DNA of 56,203 bases from Magnetovibrio blakemorei (GTDB taxonomy: Bacteria > Pseudomonadota > Alphaproteobacteria > Rhodospirillales > Magnetovibrionaceae), in contig NZ_MCGG01000048.1 in NCBI RefSeq assembly GCF_001746755.1, forward strand, positions 1 through 56,203. The letters are read 5' to 3'. Within the stretch, counting starts at the first letter, position 1, and every line of letters begins with the position of its first letter. Positions 8,725 through 16,971 of the stretch are shown piece after piece. The translations under genes and the position numbers were made by a program. A model generated the notes under the pieces. That model saw nothing but the letters and a program-made list of their open reading frames with translations. It was not told the DNA's origin and searched no databases.

Positions 8725-9522
8725 TCAATGCACGCCGTCAGATACAGGCATACTCATGCGTTGGGCCGTGCGCTTAACCACCATGCGTTTTTGCTTGTCA
8801 TGGGCCACGATCCAGCGCAGTTCTTCCTTCAAAACATCGATGTGGCGGCTTTCTGCGGCACCTGCAACGGCGCGGATAATGCCTTCGCGTGTCGGCAGCG
8901 GGAAGCTGTTGAAATGTTCCAGCATCAAAAATTTGATGCCCGGACGCACGGTTTCCGAAAGCAACAAAGTAGTCACCAGACGTTGGCGCACATCGCTTTG
9001 CAAATTCCCCGCCTCGGTCAACTCAATGAACTGGCGAACGAAGTCACTGGGGGCCATGTCGCCATCCAATAAGGCGCGCAAGATCGCCTTCAAGGCATGT
9101 GCATACTGACGCCGGGTTTCGACGATGAATTGCGATGTGCGGGTGCGCACAAAAGCAATCGCTTTGGGTGAAAAATCATTTTCCGTGATCAGATCGATGG
9201 ACCGTTTAACCAAGGGGTGACGTGTAGACTCCCCAACCAAGGCAAACACCCCTTTGATCAGTTTTTGATTTTCCGCTTTGGGCGACAGCCGGGTTGCGGC
9301 GGCCAGCGCCATGGGCGATTCCGGATCGCGCGTCGCCATCAACGCCAACGGCAAAGGGTCTTCAAATTCCGTCAAATCAAGATCGATATTGATCAAGTGT
9401 TCGGGCAACAAAATACGTGCCGGATTTCCGGGGACACAAATGGGTTCACCGGTGCGGTAGCTTTCCTTGACGTGCTTTGCAACGTCGATGCCAGCCTTGC
9501 TGATTCCGTATTGGCCGCTCAT
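8725..9522 (-). CDS. conserved protein of unknown function coupled to an HTH gene
   Basis: 265 residues that I do not recognise. They look mostly alpha-helical and cytoplasmic, without signal peptide or membrane segment. They could be a helical-repeat (HEAT or DUF2336-like) protein, but the match is not good enough to name. The ATG at 9522 overlaps the stop of the upstream HTH gene in an ATGA arrangement, with AGGAAA before it, so the two proteins are made together and may form a complex or regulator-effector pair. Confidence 0.75.
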   Translation of the reverse strand: MSGQYGISKAGIDVAKHVKESYRTGEPICVPGNPARILLPEHLINIDLDLTEFEDPLPLALMATRDPESPMALAAATRLSPKAENQKLIKGVFALVGESTRHPLVKRSIDLITENDFSPKAIAFVRTRTSQFIVETRRQYAHALKAILRALLDGDMAPSDFVRQFIELTEAGNLQSDVRQRLVTTLLLSETVRPGIKFLMLEHFNSFPLPTREGIIRAVAGAAESRHIDVLKEELRWIVAHDKQKRMVVKRTAQRMSMPVSDGVH

Positions 9523-10058
9523 CGTTTTTTCCTCATGTTTTGTAATGCGCGCAAAATATCCGCCGATGCAGGCGGACTAAACCGTTTATCTTGCAGTTTT
9601 TGGGCATGGCCGGATTCCCACCAGGCACGAAACCGTTGTGCGGCGGCGCGAACATCGGACACCGGCAAGTCGCGATTGAGCACATCTTGATAAGCCAAAC
9701 CCGCGCGCGCCGCTTCAATCGGTCCACGCCCGTGCATCGTATCGATAGGGCCTTCAACGTTCATTGTGCATCCCATGTCCGCTTCATCCAACAGATGCGC
9801 CAAAACCAAAGTGAGAAAAGCCAGCTTTTCATTCGGTATACGCACCTTCGCACTTCGCCATTTGCTGACCGTCGGCGGCGTCACGCCAACCAGTTCGGCA
9901 ACGTCACGCCCGGTCAGGCCCAGATCATCAAACGCGCCAAAAACGGGGACGTGCCCGGTTGAACCGGAACCTTCGCCATTCTCAACGCACCCTTCTTGGG
10001 CCACCACGCGTTCTGCTTGGGACGCCATCGTTGCCGCCGAATCGACTGCAGCTGCCAT
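9519..10058 (-). CDS. helix-turn-helix (XRE-like) DNA-binding protein
   Basis: 179 residues. After a low-complexity N-terminal 40 residues, a helix-turn-helix spans about 48-75 (GLTGRDVAELVGVTPPTVSKWRSAK), then a helical C-terminal part of unknown type. The Xre-like motif suggests a transcription regulator, or an antitoxin-like protein given its coupled partner (8725-9522). The partner has no visible toxin signature, so I do not claim a toxin-antitoxin system. Start ATG 10058 follows GGAAG. Its long upstream region has repeated TGTAGT elements that may be its own operators. Confidence 0.75.
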   Translation of the reverse strand: MAAAVDSAATMASQAERVVAQEGCVENGEGSGSTGHVPVFGAFDDLGLTGRDVAELVGVTPPTVSKWRSAKVRIPNEKLAFLTLVLAHLLDEADMGCTMNVEGPIDTMHGRGPIEAARAGLAYQDVLNRDLPVSDVRAAAQRFRAWWESGHAQKLQDKRFSPPASADILRALQNMRKKR

Positions 10059-10450
10059 GGCCGTTCTTCCTTTATAGCCTCAATGGGTTAGCAAACCCTT
10101 GATCGTTTCCATAACTTTTCGTTTTTTTGGGCTGAGAGATTCGCAGTCGTTGCCGCGTGTTCCCATCTCCGTACCGCCCCGATAAAGTCAACGTGTAGTA
10201 CTTTGCGACACCAATTTCATCTACATGTAGTGTATCGCATTCAGGTGTCGTGAATGCTGTCTCAACTTCGTTTTGACTTACGAGATATTGTATACCGTAC
10301 AAGATCAAGTAGTCACTCCATTGACACTACACTCCATCTATTATAGTTAAGGAGTCGTTTACAGCGCCGTGATTCGGGGCGTAACACCCTGGTATTTCGG
10401 ATAAAAGACAAAAAACATTCGGGATTCTTCCTGGCCTGGGGGGCTGGAAC
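10059..10450. other. divergent control region with repeated TGTAGT elements
   Basis: 392 bases without a supported gene, between the minus-strand HTH gene and the plus-strand gene at 10451. TGTAGT occurs at 10194-10199 and within TGTAGTGT at 10226-10233. The exact inverse ACACTACA is at 10324-10331, overlapping the -35 box of the plus-strand promoter. A perfect palindrome CTACATGTAG lies at 10221-10230, and TTGTA-N5-TACAA at 10288-10302. Looks like a regulator-controlled divergent promoter region. Confidence 0.5.
10321..10347 (+). promoter_or_regulatory. candidate promoter for the gene at 10451
   Basis: Consensus TTGACA at 10321-10326 is followed by TATAGT at 10342-10347 (15-base spacer) or TAGTTA at 10344 (17-base spacer). 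The predicted leader is about 95 bases. The -35 box is overlapped by the inverted TGTAGTGT element. Confidence 0.5.
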
Positions 10451-10786
10451 TTGAAAACTTCATTTGATCGACCTGTTCTTGGCAGCGAAGCTGATGTCAG
10501 CACAAAATCGCGTGAAAAGCGCTTTTTGATCACGTTGGTGCGTCTTGGCGACACCGATGAAGTCAGCCGCGAAATGATCACCGCCCCCGGCGCTGCGGCA
10601 GCAGCGGTCAAAGCCCGACAAATCTTTCCCGGTGCCGATATTTTGTCTGTTGCCCTTGTGCCCGACCCGCTTCCGGTCCGCGCCGCGCGCGACAAACCAC
10701 ATGCGCCCAGCGCCCGGTTTATTCGCGGGATGTTTCGTCCGGCACTGTTTTCCGATGAGAAGACCCTGCACAAACTCCTCGACTGA
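10451..10786 (+). CDS. small protein of unknown function
   Basis: 111 residues starting at TTG, with a G-rich Shine-Dalgarno-like stretch just upstream. No family recognised. A central segment (RFLITLVRLGDTDEVSREM, then AAAVKARQIFPGADILSVAL) reads like a compact alpha/beta domain of about 60 residues. The C-terminus is basic and Pro-containing. It has no signal peptide or membrane segment. It ends 11 bases before the ROK kinase gene, so the two are probably one operon; a functional link is not evident. The start codon is uncertain. Confidence 0.6.
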   Translation: MKTSFDRPVLGSEADVSTKSREKRFLITLVRLGDTDEVSREMITAPGAAAAAVKARQIFPGADILSVALVPDPLPVRAARDKPHAPSARFIRGMFRPALFSDEKTLHKLLD

Positions 10787-10797
10787 TACAAACCCTC

Positions 10798-11703
10798 ATG
10801 CGCATTGGCATTGATCTCGGCGGGACAAAAATTGAAGGGCTCTTGCTGACGGATGCAGGCGATCAAGCCGCACGCATCCGCGTTCCCACACCACAAGGCC
10901 AATACGACCAAACAGTCCAAGCCGTGACCGATTTGGTGCACGAGTTGGACCAGGTTGCAAGGCAGGCCTCGACCACCAAACCGACCATCGGCGTCGGCAT
11001 TCCCGGCACCATTTCCCCACACACAGGTTTAGTGAAAAATGCCAATTCCGTTTGTTTGATCGGCAATCCCTTACACATAGACCTTGAACGCGCCATTGGA
11101 CGTCCCATCAAGTTGGCCAACGACGCCAATTGCTTTGCCGTATCTGAGGCCGTAGACGGTGCGGCAAAGGGCGCGCACCTTGTGTTTGGCGTCATCTTGG
11201 GCACCGGCACGGGCGGCGGCATCTGCATTGACGGCAAGCCCCTTGAAGGCCTCAACTCCGTTGCCGGAGAATGGGGACACAACCCCCTGCCCTGGGCACA
11301 AGACGACGAACGCCCGGGGCCAAAATGCTACTGTGGAAAGTCGGGGTGCATCGAAACGTTTCTGTCGGGACCGGGCTTAAAACACGACCACTTCACCCAC
11401 ACGGGCACGCCGTTAGAAACGCATGACATTATTGAAAAAGCGGCCCAAGGAGAAGAAACCTGCATCGCCACCTTAGAGCGCTATGAGCACCGCCTCGCCC
11501 GCGCCTTGGCCACCGTCATCAACATTTTGGACCCCGACGTCATCGTACTCGGCGGCGGACTTTCCAATATGGGGCGCTTGTGCGACACCGTGCCCAAGCT
11601 GTGGGGAAATTGGGTGTTTTCGGATACCGTCGTCACCAAGCTTGTGCCCAATCTCCACGGCGACAGTTCCGGCGTGCGCGGCGCGGCGTGGCTTTGGGAT
11701 TAG
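10798..11703 (+). CDS. ROK-family sugar kinase (NagK/Mak-like)
   Basis: 301 residues. N-terminal phosphate-binding loop GIDLGGTKIEG, central GVGIPGTI, catalytic NDANCFA, the second phosphate loop GVILGTGTGGG, and the ROK zinc site GEWGHN ... CYCGKSGCIETFLSG are intact. This arrangement is that of active ROK kinases (N-acetylglucosamine, fructose or mannose kinases) rather than ROK repressors, because there is no N-terminal HTH. Substrate not determined; spacing around the zinc site is most like E. coli NagK or Mak. Likely cotranscribed with the small gene upstream. No transporter or isomerase gene adjoins it. Confidence 0.88.
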   Translation: MRIGIDLGGTKIEGLLLTDAGDQAARIRVPTPQGQYDQTVQAVTDLVHELDQVARQASTTKPTIGVGIPGTISPHTGLVKNANSVCLIGNPLHIDLERAIGRPIKLANDANCFAVSEAVDGAAKGAHLVFGVILGTGTGGGICIDGKPLEGLNSVAGEWGHNPLPWAQDDERPGPKCYCGKSGCIETFLSGPGLKHDHFTHTGTPLETHDIIEKAAQGEETCIATLERYEHRLARALATVINILDPDVIVLGGGLSNMGRLCDTVPKLWGNWVFSDTVVTKLVPNLHGDSSGVRGAAWLWD

Positions 11704-11820
11704 AGCAAAGTTCAAAACACAAAGTGTGTGAATTCTTTATGTTTGTTGTCCTTCGAGCTCATCATAATTCTTTCCCATCGCAGCTCCGCAGCATAACGGA
11801 ATGGCAACTGAAAAAAACAT

Positions 11821-12464
11821 TTAGCAGGTTCTCTCTGGCGGCATATGCACGGTGAAGGACGTTCCCATACCTTCTTCGCTTTTGATTACCAACTCACCCC
11901 CATGCATTTTCACAAGGTTTTGGCACAGATGAAGCCCTAGCCCTGTTCCTTCATGGCGTTTTGCGTGCGTACTGTCGGCCTGCTCGAAAGGTTTCAGCAC
12001 CTTTGTGATGTCAAGACGGGACATTCCGATACCGGTATCTGTGACAACAATATCAATGGCCATTTCATCCCTCAGTTTAGCAGATACCGTAACGTGCCCA
12101 CCTTCCGGCGTAAATTTAACGGCGTTTGACAACAGATTGTTGACGATTTGCATCATCGCCCTTTCATCGGCGAAAAACCTTGGTAAGTCGGGCGGGACAT
12201 CCGTGGTGAGGTCGAGTTTTTTTATATTGGCGAGTGTGGTGATCATGTTCACGCACGTATGAATGAGATGCGCTATGTCGAGCGTTTCTTCGTTCAGCAC
12301 ATATTTGCCGGCTTCAATCTTGGATAAGTCAAGAATGTCATCAATCAGGCTGATCAAAAGACTGCCGCTTTGATGAATGTCGCTGGCGTAATCATCATAA
12401 CGGGCGTCACCTAGCGGCCCATATAATTTTAAACTCATTATTTCCGAGAAGCCCATCATCGCAT
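11821..12464 (-). pseudogene. C-terminal half of an IS-interrupted sensor histidine kinase
   Basis: Downstream half of the kinase split by the IS remnant at 12465-12895. It begins just after the H-box and contains the rest of the HisKA helix pair (GFSEIM ... DDILDLSKIEAG), then a full HATPase domain: N-box NNLLSNAVKFTPEGG, G1 DTGIGM, F-box PFEQAD, G2 HEGTGLGLHL. It lacks the phospho-accepting His, which lies in the other half. An internal ATG at 12459 could still allow translation of an ATPase fragment. Removing the element plus one CAT copy (434 bases) rejoins both halves in frame. Confidence 0.85.
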
Positions 12465-12492
12465 TGGCAAGCCCCTAGTATCCTAGACACTT
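12465..12492 (+). repeat. left terminal inverted repeat of the IS remnant
   Basis: Begins TGGCAAGCCCCTAG. It pairs with the right end at 12868-12895 with three mismatches at positions 15-17. Confidence 0.9.
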
Positions 12493-12530
12493 TTCAGCGT
12501 ACCAATTGACGCAAAGGAAAGGTGTTTAAG

Positions 12531-12877
12531 ATGAGTGGTAAACGTTACACAGAAGAATTTAAGATTGAGGCGGTTCATCAAGTTACGGATCGTGGTTACA
12601 AGATTGGCGAAGTATCAGACCGACTTGGCGTTACCAGCAAAAGTTTGCGTGATTGGATCACAAAGTACGGTGACACAGGCTCGCCGAAAGCTTCTTCTCA
12701 CTATTGAAGACCGAACGGATCAAACGAAAGATCTACAAAACAAGGGCTGAGGCTCGGTCAGATGTCTTCAATTACATCGAGCTGTACTACAACCCAAAAC
12801 GTCGGCATGGAAACAACGATGGACTGTCACCAGTCGAGTTCGAAAAAAGGCATTTAGGGAAGGTCGCAAGTGTCTAG
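12531..12877 (+). pseudogene. IS3-family transposase remnant (OrfA start joined to OrfB end)
   Basis: OrfA begins at ATG 12531 (MSGKRYTEEFKIEAV) with the usual HTH (YKIGEVSDRLGVTSKSLRDW). At about 12680 the reading switches to another frame encoding the OrfB C-terminus: ESFFSLLKTERIKRK, then YNPKRRHGNNDGLSPVEFE, stopping at TAG 12875-12877. The DDE catalytic core is mostly missing, so no active transposase is made. Confidence 0.88.
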
Positions 12878-12895
12878 AGAACTAGGGGCTTGCCA
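12868..12895 (-). repeat. right terminal inverted repeat of the IS remnant
   Basis: Ends CTAGGGGCTTGCCA. It is the inverse of the left repeat with 25 of 28 identical and is directly followed by the CAT target duplicate. Confidence 0.9.
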
Positions 12896-13877
12896 CATTT
12901 AATGGTGTGCGCAAGTCATGGCTCATACTGGCGAGGAATTCTGATTTTGCCTTGTTCGCTTTTTCAGCATCTGTTTTGGCTTGTTCCAGGGCTATCGTTT
13001 TAGAAACAACAGCCCGACGTAAAGTCAAAATCCAAGTGAAAGCCAATCCAGAAAGAACGATAAAACCAACCACTGCCCAGACTGTGTATCGAATAACAAG
13101 CTCCGAAGAAATGCCTTTAGGGTCAACATTGCCGAACCATTTCTGGTAAATTTGACCATACTCCCCAGTCTCTTTAACGATGCTAAGTCCATTGTTAAAG
13201 AGCCTCAGTAGATCAAGGTTTCCTTCCTTCACCGCAAATCCGAAGCCTCGTCCATAAGCATCAAGGAGTGGTCCGGTAATTTCTATGTTTTGAAGGTTTA
13301 ATTCTTTGGCCGTGATTATACCGACCAAGTGCGGTGCAAGAGCATAATCATATTTTCCTTCTGCAAGTAAGCTTAAGCTTTCAGCGACCGTATTGGTGAG
13401 TGTTAAGTTTTCAGAAATATCGTTTCGAAGCAACCAATCATGCCCCGCATCGGAACGCATGACGATGATATTTTTGCCTCTCAGATCGGAGGCTGAATGA
13501 ATCCCCGGATGACCTGTGCGTTTAAAGATCACCCCGTGGGTTACAGTATGCGGCACCGTGAAATCGAAGATTTTTTCACGGTCATTTGAATAAGAAACCA
13601 AGGGAAGTGCATCAATCTCTCCTTGCTCAAGTGCGGCGCGGATTTCACTCCATGGCCCAACCTTAAAGGTCACGTTAATCCCCGTGACCCTGCAGACTGC
13701 TTTCATGAGGTCAACACTAAAGCCATCTGCCTGCCCATCTTTTGTGGTCAAAGCATATGGTGGGTAATCAAGTTCACTGCCCACAACGATATGATGTTCT
13801 TTGTTGTGTTCTGCAGCGATGCCTTCACTGCATAAGTGAAAAAATAAATACAGAAAAATTATAAAGGACCATTTCAT
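12896..13877 (-). pseudogene. N-terminal half of the IS-interrupted receptor histidine kinase
   Basis: Upstream half of the same kinase. The likely start is ATG 13877, where a signal peptide begins (MKWSFIIFLYLFF); an in-frame start at 13967 is less likely. It then has a periplasmic family-3 solute-binding domain (HIVVGSELDYPPYAL ... DALPLVSYSNDREKIFDFT), a transmembrane helix (WAVVGFIVLSGLAFTWIL) and the dimerisation helix with H-box SHDLRTPLN. The reading frame then runs into the IS and stops at once. The intact gene would have been an amino-acid-like ligand sensor of roughly 535-540 residues. Nothing else is damaged, which suggests recent insertion. Confidence 0.87.
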
Positions 13878-14053
13878 GGCGTTTACAATACGAAGAAATT
13901 GATACTTAAACAATGCTGACTGCTGGCCATTTTCGGAAGTTCCGGCAGCATTGATTGACGTCTGCAACTATACGAAAAGCGGGCGTCAATTTGCCCCACT
14001 CCTGGTTGCTTTCTTCCTTAACGGACTTTCACAATTCAGCTCACACCCAAAAA

Positions 14054-16762
14054 CTAGGCCCCACTTTGTTGCAGTTGCAACTGCACCTCGACGATGTTGG
14101 ATTCCACGTGTCCGGTGACTTTGAAGCCCTGGAGTTCGACGAAGTGTAACATGCGGCGGTTTTCACTGAGCACTTGGCCGACCATGGTTTGCGTACCCCG
14201 GCTGCGGCAATACGCGATCATTTTGCGCAGCAACTCATGGCCCAATCCGGTGCCTTTGAGGTCCGAGCGCACGACAATGGAAAATTCTGCCTTTTCGTTG
14301 TCCGGGTCGGTAAAGACGCGCACCACACCTAAGGTTTCTTCCCCATGTTCCGCATTGATTGAGGTGGCGATGAAGGCCATTTCGCGGTCGTAATCGATCT
14401 GCGTCAAGCGTGCCATTTGGCTGTGCGGCAATTCACTGACCAAGCCGAAAAAGCGAAAGCGAATGTCTTCCGGGGTCAATTTAGAAACGAAGATATGATG
14501 GTTGGGTTCGTCTTCGGGGCGGATCGGTCGAATGGTCACCGAGCGCCCTTCGAATTCCTCACCTCCGACCATGGTGAACTTGCTTTCCAATTGTTTGGGG
14601 TATGGGCGAATGGCCAGGCGGCTATCGCCGTCAAACTGTTTGCTGGTCAACTTGATCCGAGCATCCAACGCCAAGACGCCGTGATTGTCGGCGAACAGCG
14701 GGTTGATATCCAACTCTTCAATCTCAGGGATATCGATGATCAACTGTGCCACTTGGTTCAAGGCCAAGCATATGGCGTCAATGTCGGCGGCGGGTTCATC
14801 ACGATAACCTTCCAACAATTTCGACACCTTGGTGCGCGAAATCAAATCCCGCGCCAAGGCCATGTTCAACGGCGGCAACGCAACCGCCCGGTCCTTGATC
14901 ACTTCGACAGCCGTTCCGCCTTGGCCGAACAAAATGACCGGACCGAAGATCGGATCGGTGAGCACACCGATGATCAATTCATGGGCATGACCATGGCGGG
15001 CCATTTGCTGCACCGAAAAGCCGGTAATGTCGGCATTGGGGTAGGCCTCATGAACGCGCTTGAGCATATTGTGTGCGGCTTCTTCAACCGCTTCACGACT
15101 TTTCAAACCAAGGATAACGCCGCCCACATCCGACTTATGGGTGATGTCGGGCGACAAAATTTTAATCGCCACGGGATAGCCCATACCGTCGGCGGCACGT
15201 GCCGCATCTTGCGGAGATTTGGCGATATGAGTTTCCACCGTGGGCACACCATAGGCGGCCAGTACGGCTTTGGTTTCCGGTTCGCTCATATATTCGTGCC
15301 CGCTGGCCAATGCGCCTTCGACAATCAGGCGCGCCGTCGGCGTGGCCGGATGGAAATCGCTGGGCATGGACGGCGGCGTTTCCATCAAAATTTCTTGGTT
15401 ACGGCGATAGCGCACCGTGTGCATGAACGCCTGCACCGATTTCAGGGGCGTGTCGAAACACGGAATGTTGGCCTTGCCCATAAGGGCGCGCGCGGGGGCT
15501 GCAAACTCTTCGCCGACAAAACATGTGGTGAGGGCTGCACGCGGTTTCTCTTTGGCCAGTTCAATAATGGTTTCCGCAATTTCAACAGGATGAACCACCG
15601 CCACAGGGCAATGCATGACCAACACGGCATCGACTTCTTTGGCTTCCAGCAAGACCCGCAGCGCATCTGCATAGCGCAAACCGGGGGCGTCGCCGATGAT
15701 GTCGATCGGGTTGGACTGCGACCACGTTTCAGGCAACACGGCGTTGAGTTTTTCGATGGTTTCATCGCTGAGTGTGGCCAGCGTGCCGTTTTGTTCCATC
15801 AAGTCGTCAACCGCCATCACGCCCAATCCGCCACCGTTGGTCAAAATGGCCAGACGATCACCCTTGGGGCGACGGCTGCGGCTCAAGGTTTCGACCGCGG
15901 CGAACAGTTCTTCAAATTCATACACCCGCAACATACCTGCACGGGCAAATGCCGCGTCATAGACATAGTCGTTGCTGGCCAACGCGCCGGTGTGCGACAT
16001 GGCGGCCTTGGAGGCCTCTTCGTAGCGCCCCGATTTAATCGCCAAGACCGGCTTGTTGCGCGCCGCAGCCCGGGCGGCGGACATGAAGGTGCGGTTGTGA
16101 TGAATGGATTCGATGTAGAGCAAAATTGCCGTCGTTTGCGGGTCACTGCCCAAATAATCGAGCACGTCGCCGAAATCCAATTCCGCCATATCGCCCATGG
16201 AAATAAAATGCGAAAAACCGATGCCGCGCGGTTTGGCCCAGTCGAGCACCGCCGTACACAACGCACCCGATTGAGACACAAACGCAATCTTGCCCGGCAA
16301 GGCAGAGGTGTGCGCAAAGCTGGCGTTGAGCCCCACACCCGGCACCAACAGACCTAAGCAGTTGTGCCCCAAAATGCGCATGCCGTATGGCTTGGCGGCG
16401 GCCAGCATCGCCTCAGTTACGGTGACGCCTTCCGTATACTCAATCCGGCTGAGCCCCGCCGTCAACACCACCGCGGCGCGCACACCGCGGACGCACAACT
16501 GTTCGATGATGAGCGGGATGGTTTTGGGCGGCGTACACACCACCGCCATATCCGGCACCAACGGCAAGCTGGCGATGTCGGGATACGAAAGCACCCCGCT
16601 GATGGAGATGTGCTTGGGATTGACGGGCATAATGGGGCCAGAAAATCCACCATGGAGCAAATTGTTCATCACCAACGAACCGATGGATTTGGGCCGAGGC
16701 GACGCGCCGATCACAGCGACCGATGTGGGACGGAACAAATGATCGAGATTTCGCGTGCTCAT
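14054..16762 (-). CDS. fused ADP-forming acyl-CoA ligase / GNAT protein acetyltransferase (Pat-like)
   Basis: 902 residues. Order: CoA-binding Rossmann domain (1-130, SVAVIGASPRPKSIG), succinyl-CoA-ligase-like domains (150-460), ATP-grasp domain (about 480-700, GYPVAIKILSPDITHKSDVGG), and a C-terminal GNAT domain (about 740-890, LKGTGLGHELLRKMI). This is the architecture of Salmonella Pat and its relatives, which acetylate lysines of acetyl-CoA synthetase and other proteins. SHTGALA, with His at residue 257, keeps the position used as phosphohistidine in NDP-forming acetyl-CoA synthetases. Published Pat has lost that His, so this protein may be an active ligase as well. It is divergent from a deacetylase gene (16972) across 209 bases. 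ATG start at 16762. Confidence 0.92.
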   Translation of the reverse strand: MSTRNLDHLFRPTSVAVIGASPRPKSIGSLVMNNLLHGGFSGPIMPVNPKHISISGVLSYPDIASLPLVPDMAVVCTPPKTIPLIIEQLCVRGVRAAVVLTAGLSRIEYTEGVTVTEAMLAAAKPYGMRILGHNCLGLLVPGVGLNASFAHTSALPGKIAFVSQSGALCTAVLDWAKPRGIGFSHFISMGDMAELDFGDVLDYLGSDPQTTAILLYIESIHHNRTFMSAARAAARNKPVLAIKSGRYEEASKAAMSHTGALASNDYVYDAAFARAGMLRVYEFEELFAAVETLSRSRRPKGDRLAILTNGGGLGVMAVDDLMEQNGTLATLSDETIEKLNAVLPETWSQSNPIDIIGDAPGLRYADALRVLLEAKEVDAVLVMHCPVAVVHPVEIAETIIELAKEKPRAALTTCFVGEEFAAPARALMGKANIPCFDTPLKSVQAFMHTVRYRRNQEILMETPPSMPSDFHPATPTARLIVEGALASGHEYMSEPETKAVLAAYGVPTVETHIAKSPQDAARAADGMGYPVAIKILSPDITHKSDVGGVILGLKSREAVEEAAHNMLKRVHEAYPNADITGFSVQQMARHGHAHELIIGVLTDPIFGPVILFGQGGTAVEVIKDRAVALPPLNMALARDLISRTKVSKLLEGYRDEPAADIDAICLALNQVAQLIIDIPEIEELDINPLFADNHGVLALDARIKLTSKQFDGDSRLAIRPYPKQLESKFTMVGGEEFEGRSVTIRPIRPEDEPNHHIFVSKLTPEDIRFRFFGLVSELPHSQMARLTQIDYDREMAFIATSINAEHGEETLGVVRVFTDPDNEKAEFSIVVRSDLKGTGLGHELLRKMIAYCRSRGTQTMVGQVLSENRRMLHFVELQGFKVTGHVESNIVEVQLQLQQSGA

Positions 16763-16895
16763 AATGATGCCTTATGTCAGGGTTGGAAACCACGTCGTGG
16801 CAGGCCGCAACCACAATTATTGTGCATTGCAGCAAAAAAAGCTAGCAGAATGCATTTGTTCTTTATATTAAGATACCTAGAACATGTTACATTAA

Positions 16896-16910
16896 TGCTG
16901 CAATGCAGCA
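16896..16910. promoter_or_regulatory. operator-like dyad between the acetyltransferase and deacetylase genes
   Basis: TGCTGCA-A-TGCAGCA is a perfect 7+1+7 palindrome in the divergent region. A further TTGCAGCA half-site lies at 16827-16834. It is well placed to control both genes. The binding protein is unknown. Confidence 0.5.
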
Positions 16911-16971
16911 ATGTCATGTCTGCATGGGCTAATCATCGTTTTGCCCCGCACAGGCGGAAGGGACGTTTTTG

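Larger units (their letters stand above)
12465..12895 (+). mobile_element. 431-bp internally deleted IS3-family element
   Basis: The ends are TG...CA with 28-bp terminal inverted repeats (12465-12492 and 12868-12895) matching at 25 of 28 positions. The flanks carry a 3-bp direct duplication, CAT at 12462-12464 and at 12896-12898, as expected for IS3-family transposition. Inside, the start of OrfA is joined directly to the end of OrfB, with most of the transposase missing. The element is therefore non-autonomous (MITE-like) and was probably mobilised in trans or deleted after insertion. It interrupts a histidine-kinase gene. Confidence 0.9.

Noticed and set aside
8725-10058. Toxin-antitoxin pair
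   Set aside because: The HTH partner would fit, but the second protein is large (265 residues) and has no toxin motif, so the claim is not supported.
10072-10308. 78-codon open frame in the divergent control region
   Set aside because: No ribosome site or recognisable protein; the region is full of regulatory repeats.
14417-16357. 646-codon open frame antisense to the acyl-CoA ligase/GNAT gene
   Set aside because: Same cause; no motif, no ribosome site, and the opposite strand encodes a clear multidomain enzyme.
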